This document shows positions 1-4,213 of a DNA stretch of 5,852 nucleotides, in pieces; the stretch's first letter is position 1; each line of letters opens with the position of its first letter. The DNA comes from Bacteroidales bacterium (lineage in GTDB: Bacteria > Bacteroidota > Bacteroidia > Bacteroidales > Paludibacteraceae), in contig JAGHSG010000023.1 of assembly GCA_018066005.1 (NCBI GenBank), forward strand, positions 1 to 5,852, given 5' to 3'. The notes under the pieces are model-generated. The model had not been told where the DNA came from. It worked only from the letters and a program-made list of their open reading frames with translations, and made no database searches. A program made the translations under genes and the position numbers.

Positions 1-314
1 CGGTGATGATTATTGCCTTAGTGCTGTATTACTCGCATAAAAAAGAGCACGAGCGCAATCAGTTGATTGAAAAAATGATTGACAAAGGGGAAGACCCGGA
101 GCAAATCCGCAAACTCCTCAGTGGCAAGAAAGAGGAAGAAAAAGACCCTACCAAGCACTTCAAATCGGGTATTACACTCCTTACCATCGGTCTGGGACTG
201 GTGTTGTGCAACTTGCTCTGCTATTGGAGTACCTTGGGCATTGGCGCTTTTATTGCGATTATTGGTTTAGGTGAATTGGCTGTAGCGTGGTACCTTCGCA
301 AGTATTCGAAATAA
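1..314 (+). CDS. DUF6249-like small membrane protein, 5' partial
   Basis: About 103 residues of the C-terminal part of a small membrane protein are present. The frame is open to the left edge, and the first visible residues (IIALVLYY) look like the end of a membrane helix followed by a basic/acidic stretch (residues 12-50, many K, E, R). The true start is therefore probably upstream; GTG at 3 or ATG at 6 could be used only if the protein were unusually short. Two further hydrophobic segments lie at about residues 57-75 and 78-98, ending in a short basic tail. This layout (N-terminal helix, charged linker with an 'EKMIDKGEDPEQI' stretch, paired C-terminal helices) fits DUF6249-type proteins, which are often encoded beside sigma/anti-sigma pairs. 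The molecular function is unknown. The stop (312-314) lies inside the next gene, which overlaps it by 28 bp, so the two are probably cotranscribed and translationally coupled. Family assignment is by recognition only. Confidence 0.75.
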   Translation, partial: VMIIALVLYYSHKKEHERNQLIEKMIDKGEDPEQIRKLLSGKKEEEKDPTKHFKSGITLLTIGLGLVLCNLLCYWSTLGIGAFIAIIGLGELAVAWYLRKYSK

Positions 315-781
315 TCATCCGACGCCATCAAAATGCGGTACGCCGATTCCTAATCGGATTGACTAATGGCGATACAATGCTGGCAGACGACCTGGCACAG
401 GAGACCTTTATTAAGGCCTTCTATGCGTGGGATACCTTTGTCGCTCTATCGACACCCAAGACTTGGCTCATGCGCATTGCATACACTACGTTTGTTGACT
501 ATACACGGGCGCATCATACCACCGAGGAGTTAGACCAAGCGGAGTGGGTACAATCTGCCGCTAATAGCCGTTCAGCGGATATACAACACGATGTGCAAGC
601 AGCCTTGCAACAACTGTCGGAACAGGAACGAATATGTGTCCGGTTGGAACTGATAGAAGACCAATCTATTCGACAAATCGGGACTATTACGGGACTCAAT
701 GAGAATACCGTCAAGTCGCACTTAAAACGTGGAAAAGATAAACTCAAAACCTTTTTAATCAATAACGGATATGACCGATAA
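287..781 (+). CDS. ECF-type RNA polymerase sigma factor (sigma-70 family)
   Basis: A 164-residue protein with the two-domain layout of extracytoplasmic-function sigma factors, which recruit core RNA polymerase to a small regulon. Region 2 spans about residues 9-76, with the core-binding stretch DDLAQETFIKAF (34-45) and the -10-recognition helix around W60-R74 (LMRIAYTTFVDYTR). A variable acidic linker follows (77-103). Region 4 is at about 104-156, with a helix-turn-helix around 127-153 (SIRQIGTITGLNENTVKSHLKRGKDKL, given here by its ends S127 and L153). The frame is closed by a TGA at 272-274, and the only conventional start before the conserved FEIIIRRHQN segment is GTG at 287; the next ATG (377) would delete part of region 2. 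No Shine-Dalgarno sequence is seen, so reinitiation after the upstream gene is likely. The 3' end overlaps the DUF5056-like gene by 11 bp (ATGACCGATAA). The start is less certain than the family. Confidence 0.93.
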   Translation: MVPSQVFEIIIRRHQNAVRRFLIGLTNGDTMLADDLAQETFIKAFYAWDTFVALSTPKTWLMRIAYTTFVDYTRAHHTTEELDQAEWVQSAANSRSADIQHDVQAALQQLSEQERICVRLELIEDQSIRQIGTITGLNENTVKSHLKRGKDKLKTFLINNGYDR

Positions 782-1085
782 AGACCTCAAAAATATCCTA
801 AAAAGCACTTCTCAATCCGGTGTTAAGGATGATGAATTGTTTGTGCAAAAAGTAATGACACAACTGCCTGATAATCAAATTAAAATGCGGGTTGTTTGGT
901 TAATACGAATGGCGTTTGCAATAATAGCAATCATTGCTCTTCTCACAACCACTGACCTTTCGCGTTGGTTAGCACAAATCAGTATGGCATCTATTGAACA
1001 AATATCCCTGACGACGTGGATATTTTCCGGAATCGTTATATCCGGTTTGACCTTTTTTATTTGCCGTAATCAGCAGGTTATTTAG
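771..1085 (+). CDS. DUF5056-like membrane protein, candidate partner of the adjacent sigma factor
   Basis: A 104-residue protein with a cytoplasmic-looking N-terminus (residues 1-40) and two hydrophobic helices at about 41-60 and 79-97, separated by a short polar loop. The N-terminal stretch DDELFVQKVMTQLPD (20-34) resembles the 'F..kVm..LP' signature of DUF5056 proteins of Bacteroidales, which are usually encoded directly after an ECF sigma gene. The ATG lies inside the last codons of the sigma gene (11-bp overlap), which implies translational coupling and a matched stoichiometry. The position and topology (short cytosolic segment plus membrane anchor) suggest a membrane-bound sigma regulator, but no zinc-binding HxxxCxxC anti-sigma motif is present and the role is inferred from context alone. 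The 3' end overlaps the convergent methyltransferase gene by 8 bp. Confidence 0.85.
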   Translation: MTDKDLKNILKSTSQSGVKDDELFVQKVMTQLPDNQIKMRVVWLIRMAFAIIAIIALLTTTDLSRWLAQISMASIEQISLTTWIFSGIVISGLTFFICRNQQVI

Positions 1086-1839
1086 CCTCTAAACGGCGGA
1101 ACTCGGCCAACACGATAGCAGTAGCTATGGCTACGTTCAAACTCTCGGATGTCTCGGCTTCGGAGGGATAGGACGGAATACGAATGGGGTGTGTGATATA
1201 TTCACGCACCTCTTTGGATATGCCGTTGCCCTCGTTGCCCATGATGATGATGGACGGTTGACAATGCACAATGCACGATTCTGTTGGCTGTTCCCTGTTC
1301 TCTGTCACCTGTTTTAAGACGTCGTACATATTCTTGCCATCGAGTAGCGTCCCGTAGATGGGAGCGTTAAGCGTAGAGAGCCATTGGGGGAGGTTGGTAT
1401 AATGCACCCGTACACGCGCCAAAGCACCCATCGTGGCTTGTACCACTTTGGGATTATAGCAGTCCGCTGTGTCCAGAGAGCAGACGATGTCCCGTACGCC
1501 AAACCAATCGGCTGTGCGTATGATAGTGCCTAAATTGCCCGGGTCCTGAATGCCGTCCAAAGCGAGAGTTAGTGAATTTTGAGTTATGAATTTTGAATGA
1601 TGAGATGGCTCTTTCTTAAATACCGCTATCGATCCTTGCGGAGTACGGAGAGCGGACATCTGTTGAATTTCCGTTGGGGTAGCATTATCCGGATTAACCA
1701 AGAGAACAAGTTCAAAATTCTTGCGGAGTTCCTGGATACATTTATCCCCTTCGGCGATAAAAAGACCTAATTGGTCCCGGAACTTTTTTTGCTGCAAACT
1801 GCGGACAAGTTTGATTTGCGATTTAGAAATGTGTTCCAT
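1078..1839 (-). CDS. TrmH/SpoU-family RNA 2'-O-ribose methyltransferase
   Basis: A 253-residue SPOUT-class enzyme that would transfer a methyl group from S-adenosylmethionine to a ribose 2'-OH of rRNA or tRNA in the cytoplasm; the exact target nucleotide cannot be read from sequence. The N-terminal substrate-binding (L30e-like) domain covers about residues 4-76 (KLVRSLQQKKFRDQLGLFIAEG-type opening). The SPOUT catalytic domain covers about 92-250 and has all three family motifs: motif 1 LDGIQDPGNLGTIIRTADWFG at D95-G114 with N102 and R108, motif 2 IIMGNEGNGIS at 198-208, and motif 3 SESLNVAIATAIVLAEF at 231-247, which builds the knotted cofactor site. ATG at 1839 follows a recognisable minus-strand promoter by about 17 bp, with no Shine-Dalgarno site. 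Two heptamer-periodic tracts encode residues about 79-90 (domain linker) and 175-193 (loop before motif 2). The motifs are intact, so the gene is probably functional. The gene is divergent from tamL and convergent with the DUF5056-like gene. Confidence 0.95.
   Translation of the reverse strand: MEHISKSQIKLVRSLQQKKFRDQLGLFIAEGDKCIQELRKNFELVLLVNPDNATPTEIQQMSALRTPQGSIAVFKKEPSHHSKFITQNSLTLALDGIQDPGNLGTIIRTADWFGVRDIVCSLDTADCYNPKVVQATMGALARVRVHYTNLPQWLSTLNAPIYGTLLDGKNMYDVLKQVTENREQPTESCIVHCQPSIIIMGNEGNGISKEVREYITHPIRIPSYPSEAETSESLNVAIATAIVLAEFRRLEAK
1261..1316. repeat. Degenerate 7-bp tandem repeat tract inside the methyltransferase gene (tract A)
   Basis: Eight consecutive 7-bp units share one phase on the + strand. 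Units at 1261 and 1268 are identical (acaatgc) and the one at 1275 is a diverged copy (acgattc). Units at 1282, 1289 and 1296 begin tgtt (tgttggc, tgttccc, tgttctc), 1303 is tgtcacc and 1310 is tgtttta. In the coding (-) sense these read as NNNaaca-type and gcattgt units. They encode residues about 175-193, a polar segment (TENREQPTES core) between the LDGKNMYDVL helix and the IIMGNEGNG motif, where related proteins as I recall them have a much shorter loop. Such degenerate heptads resemble the short tandem heptanucleotide repeats known from intergenic DNA of several bacterial groups. Confidence 0.7.
1571..1605. repeat. Degenerate 7-bp tandem repeat tract inside the methyltransferase gene (tract B)
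   Basis: Five consecutive 7-bp units on the + strand: agtgaat (1571), tttgagt (1578), tatgaat (1585), tttgaat (1592) and gatgaga (1599). The consensus is NNtgaat; the coding sense reads attcaNN. The tract encodes about residues 79-90 (SHHSKFITQNSL), exactly the linker between the N-terminal substrate-binding domain and the SPOUT domain. Unlike tract A, the local protein length seems normal for the family, so this may have replaced rather than lengthened the linker, or be a chance low-complexity stretch. Confidence 0.55.
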
Positions 1840-1856
1840 ATTCTTGAAATTTGTTG

Positions 1857-1888
1857 CAAAATTACATAATTATTTGCATATTTCCAAA
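1857..1888 (-). promoter_or_regulatory. Bacteroidota-type promoter for the methyltransferase gene
   Basis: Read on the - strand, a -33 box TTTG (1888-1885) is followed after 20 bp by a -7 box TAATTTTG (1864-1857), matching the Bacteroides primary-sigma consensus TTTG / TAnnTTTG. The -7 box ends 17 bp before the ATG (1839), so the predicted 5' leader is only about 10 nt. No Shine-Dalgarno sequence is present. Confidence 0.7.
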
Positions 1889-1904
1889 TATTTTTGTAAC
1901 TTTG
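1873..1904 (+). promoter_or_regulatory. Bacteroidota-type promoter for the tamL-sppA operon
   Basis: A -33 box TTTG (1873-1876) is followed after 20 bp by a -7 box TAACTTTG (1897-1904), an exact match to the Bacteroides consensus TAnnTTTG. The ATG of tamL is at 1919, 14 bp after the box, giving a predicted leader of roughly 5-10 nt. The box pair interlocks with the opposing promoter for the methyltransferase gene. Confidence 0.75.
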
Positions 1905-1918
1905 CGCGCTGAATTATT

Positions 1919-4177
1919 ATGCGTACATACGCCCGCGACATAAGATGGTTGAGTTTGGTGACATTGCAGTTACTGCTTTCGTCGTGTCACATTACTAAAT
2001 TCGTTCCCGAAGGTAAGTACTTATTAAACGAGGCGAAGGTACAAGTGACGGACACGAAGGCAGTCGATCCGACAGCTATGAAGAGTTACTTGCGTCAACA
2101 GCCTAACACGGAGATATTGGGCTTTTGGAAATTGCAATTACATATCTACAATACAGCCCCGTCGGATACGACTACCAAGTCCAAGAAGCGTTTGGCGCGT
2201 AATGCCCACCGTGTAGGCGAAGCCCCTGAAATATATAGCGAAGACATGACGGATGCCAGTATGTTCCAGTTGACAAAGGCCATGCAGAACAAGGGCTACT
2301 TTGATGCTTCGGTAGATACTACGATACGAATCAAAGACCGCAAATTAGACATTACCTATCTCATTACAGCGCGTGAGCCGTACAAATTGCGGGATACGAA
2401 ATATGTTCTGGACCAAAATGACCTAATGGAGATAGCTATCCATAAACGTCGTTCGCTGCTCAAAAAAGGTATTCTGTTTGACTCGGATGTGCTGAATGAT
2501 GAACGCAAACGTATTGAATCCGAGATGCGGAATGCGGGGTATTACTACTTTGAGAAGGAGATGCTGCGTTATGAAGCGGATAGTACGGTAGGCAACCATG
2601 AAGTGGATGTGACGATGTCCTTACTGCCGCATTTGGATAGCCCTCAAGATAGTGCCTATGCCGATGTGTTCCGGGTATATACAATCAGTCAAGTATGTTT
2701 CTTCACGGATTTTGACCCGCAGTACGCCCCGGATAGTGTTCAACTGACGAAAGTCAGTCGCGATGGTTATTGCTTTACATATCGTGGCTCCAAGTTGCTT
2801 CGTGAGCGTGTTCTTATGCGCAACACGGCTATTCGTCCGGGGGATGTGTTTAGTCAGCGGAATGTGGATAAAACGTATGAGACATTAAATGGGTTGGGAG
2901 TCATTAAGTATGTAGATATATCGTTTGAACGGGTTGGTGAGGATGAGTTGGAGTGCCATATTGTTCTTAGCCGTCAAAAATTACATTCGGTATCGGCTCA
3001 AATAGATGGTACCTACACCAGCGGCGACTGGGGAATAGCAGCCGAGGTGGGATACACGAATCGCAATATATTCAAAGGTGCAGAAGAATTCAGCGTCAAA
3101 GCCCGTGGCGGATATGAGTGGCGGCAGGGTGGTGGTCGCGCCATAGAAGCGAGGTTGAATATAGGTCTTAAATTCCCGAATCATCTTAAACTAGAATTGG
3201 AAGGTCGCTATCAAGACCGGCCGGATGAGTTTAATCGCGGTATAGGTAATGCCGTGTTGAGTTATGATATCCGTAGAACGGCTTATTCGCCGTGGTCTCA
3301 TTCATTCCGCTTTGCAGATATCAGTTATGTCTATTTGCCGTGGATATCGGATAAGTTTAGGCAGACGTTCTTGCAGTCGGATAACTTGATGAAATATTCG
3401 TACGAGGACCACTTTATTGCGGCATTCGCTTATCAAGTCAACTACACGTCCTTCCGTCCCAAGCAGCCTTATCGTTCCTATGGTACGTTCTCTTTGTCTG
3501 TGGAAACGGCAGGTAATGCCTTGCAAGCCTTGGCCAAAGTGGCTGATTTCAAAGCGGATGACGATGGCAAATACAAATTAGGTAATATATTATTCTCACA
3601 ATATGCCAAATTTGATTTTTCTTTCACAGGCCATCATATTATCAACGAGAACCATCGCTTTGTTTATCGGGGCGCGATAGGTGTAGCTATACCTTATGGC
3701 AATTCCAAAGCTATCCCCTTTGAGAAACGTTATTTTGCAGGTGGTGCTAATGGTGTGCGCGGTTGGACGGCTCGGTCACTCGGTCCCGGAGCGTATAAAG
3801 GCGAAGGTGGACATATCAATTACGACAACCAAGCAGGTGATATACGCCTGGATTTGAGTGTTGAGTATCGTGTGCGCGTGTGGAAATTCATTCACGCAGC
3901 CGCTTTTGTGGATGCCGGAAATATATGGACGATACAGGATTATGAGACGCAGAAAGGCGGACTATTCCGTTTCTCGGAGTTCTATAAGCAGTTGGGCGTG
4001 AGCTATGGAGCCGGTATTCGCTTTGACTTGAGTTTCCTTATCCTGCGCCTCGATATGGGTGTCCGCCTGCATGACCCGGCACGGATCGCAGAAGGTAAAC
4101 AGTGGCGTACAGCGGGCAATGGACTGAATTGGAAAGATGACTTTGCGCTGCACTTTGCCATCGGGTATCCGTTCTAA
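1919..4177 (+). CDS. tamL: TamL-like outer-membrane Omp85 lipoprotein (BamA/TamA family)
   Basis: A 752-residue outer-membrane assembly protein. Residues 1-23 are a lipoprotein signal peptide with lipobox LSSC, so C23 should be lipidated; this N-terminal lipidation distinguishes the Bacteroidota TamA-like proteins (TamL) from proteobacterial TamA. No acidic surface-export signal follows the cysteine, which suggests that the periplasmic portion stays periplasmic. POTRA-like domains cover about residues 30-150 (with the family stretch GEAPEIYSEDMT at 100-111 and NKGYFDA at 124-130), 154-238 and 251-350. The C-terminal 16-strand barrel (surface-antigen/Omp85 domain) covers about 355-752, with the signature VRGW (613-616, loop 6), FVDAGN (663-668) and a terminal phenylalanine (beta-signal AIGYPF). 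It is expected to insert or assemble outer-membrane proteins, usually with TamB; no tamB lies in this window. The ATG at 1919 directly follows a consensus promoter. It is probably cotranscribed with sppA, 36 bp downstream. Confidence 0.93.
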   Translation: MRTYARDIRWLSLVTLQLLLSSCHITKFVPEGKYLLNEAKVQVTDTKAVDPTAMKSYLRQQPNTEILGFWKLQLHIYNTAPSDTTTKSKKRLARNAHRVGEAPEIYSEDMTDASMFQLTKAMQNKGYFDASVDTTIRIKDRKLDITYLITAREPYKLRDTKYVLDQNDLMEIAIHKRRSLLKKGILFDSDVLNDERKRIESEMRNAGYYYFEKEMLRYEADSTVGNHEVDVTMSLLPHLDSPQDSAYADVFRVYTISQVCFFTDFDPQYAPDSVQLTKVSRDGYCFTYRGSKLLRERVLMRNTAIRPGDVFSQRNVDKTYETLNGLGVIKYVDISFERVGEDELECHIVLSRQKLHSVSAQIDGTYTSGDWGIAAEVGYTNRNIFKGAEEFSVKARGGYEWRQGGGRAIEARLNIGLKFPNHLKLELEGRYQDRPDEFNRGIGNAVLSYDIRRTAYSPWSHSFRFADISYVYLPWISDKFRQTFLQSDNLMKYSYEDHFIAAFAYQVNYTSFRPKQPYRSYGTFSLSVETAGNALQALAKVADFKADDDGKYKLGNILFSQYAKFDFSFTGHHIINENHRFVYRGAIGVAIPYGNSKAIPFEKRYFAGGANGVRGWTARSLGPGAYKGEGGHINYDNQAGDIRLDLSVEYRVRVWKFIHAAAFVDAGNIWTIQDYETQKGGLFRFSEFYKQLGVSYGAGIRFDLSFLILRLDMGVRLHDPARIAEGKQWRTAGNGLNWKDDFALHFAIGYPF

Positions 4178-4213
4178 GTTGAGCAATCGAAAAATCAAAA
4201 AATAAATAACAAT
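4178..4213 (+). other. 36-bp AT-rich intergenic leader between tamL and sppA
   Basis: No stem-loop with a T-run and no TAnnTTTG promoter box is visible here, so readthrough from tamL is expected. The stretch before the sppA ATG is A-rich (aaaaaataaataacaat) and lacks a Shine-Dalgarno site, as is usual for Bacteroidota translation starts. Confidence 0.5.

Larger units (their letters stand above)
1857..1904. repeat. 48-bp imperfect palindrome containing both divergent promoters
   Basis: The segment is an imperfect inverted repeat centred between 1880 and 1881; comparing the two 24-nt arms by eye gives 19 matching positions. The best-conserved parts are TTACA (1862-1866) with TGTAA (1895-1899) and TATTTG (1871-1876) with CAAATA (1885-1890). 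The symmetry places the two -33 boxes and the two -7 boxes as mirror images. AT-richness inflates the match count, so the box symmetry is the stronger signal. Confidence 0.6.

Noticed and set aside
514..762. 82-codon - strand open frame opposite the sigma factor gene
   Set aside because: It is antisense to region 4 of the sigma factor, has a serine/cysteine-rich shadow composition and no promoter.
1027..1060. Inverted repeat CCGGA / TCCGG (1027-1031 and 1041-1045) followed by a T-run at 1053-1058, resembling a terminator for the sigma operon
   Set aside because: The stem has only 5 bp with a 9-nt loop, the T-run starts 7 nt after the stem, and it lies inside the DUF5056-like coding region about 25 bp before the stop.
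1078..1839. Methyltransferase gene as a pseudogene because of the repeat tracts
   Set aside because: The frame is open from start to stop, and all three SPOUT motifs are intact with their key residues.
4187..4213. Possible third 7-bp periodic tract (aatcgaa, aaatcaa, aaaataa, ataacaa) before sppA
   Set aside because: The sequence is so A-rich that similar 7-bp spacing is expected by chance; it is not comparable to tracts A and B.
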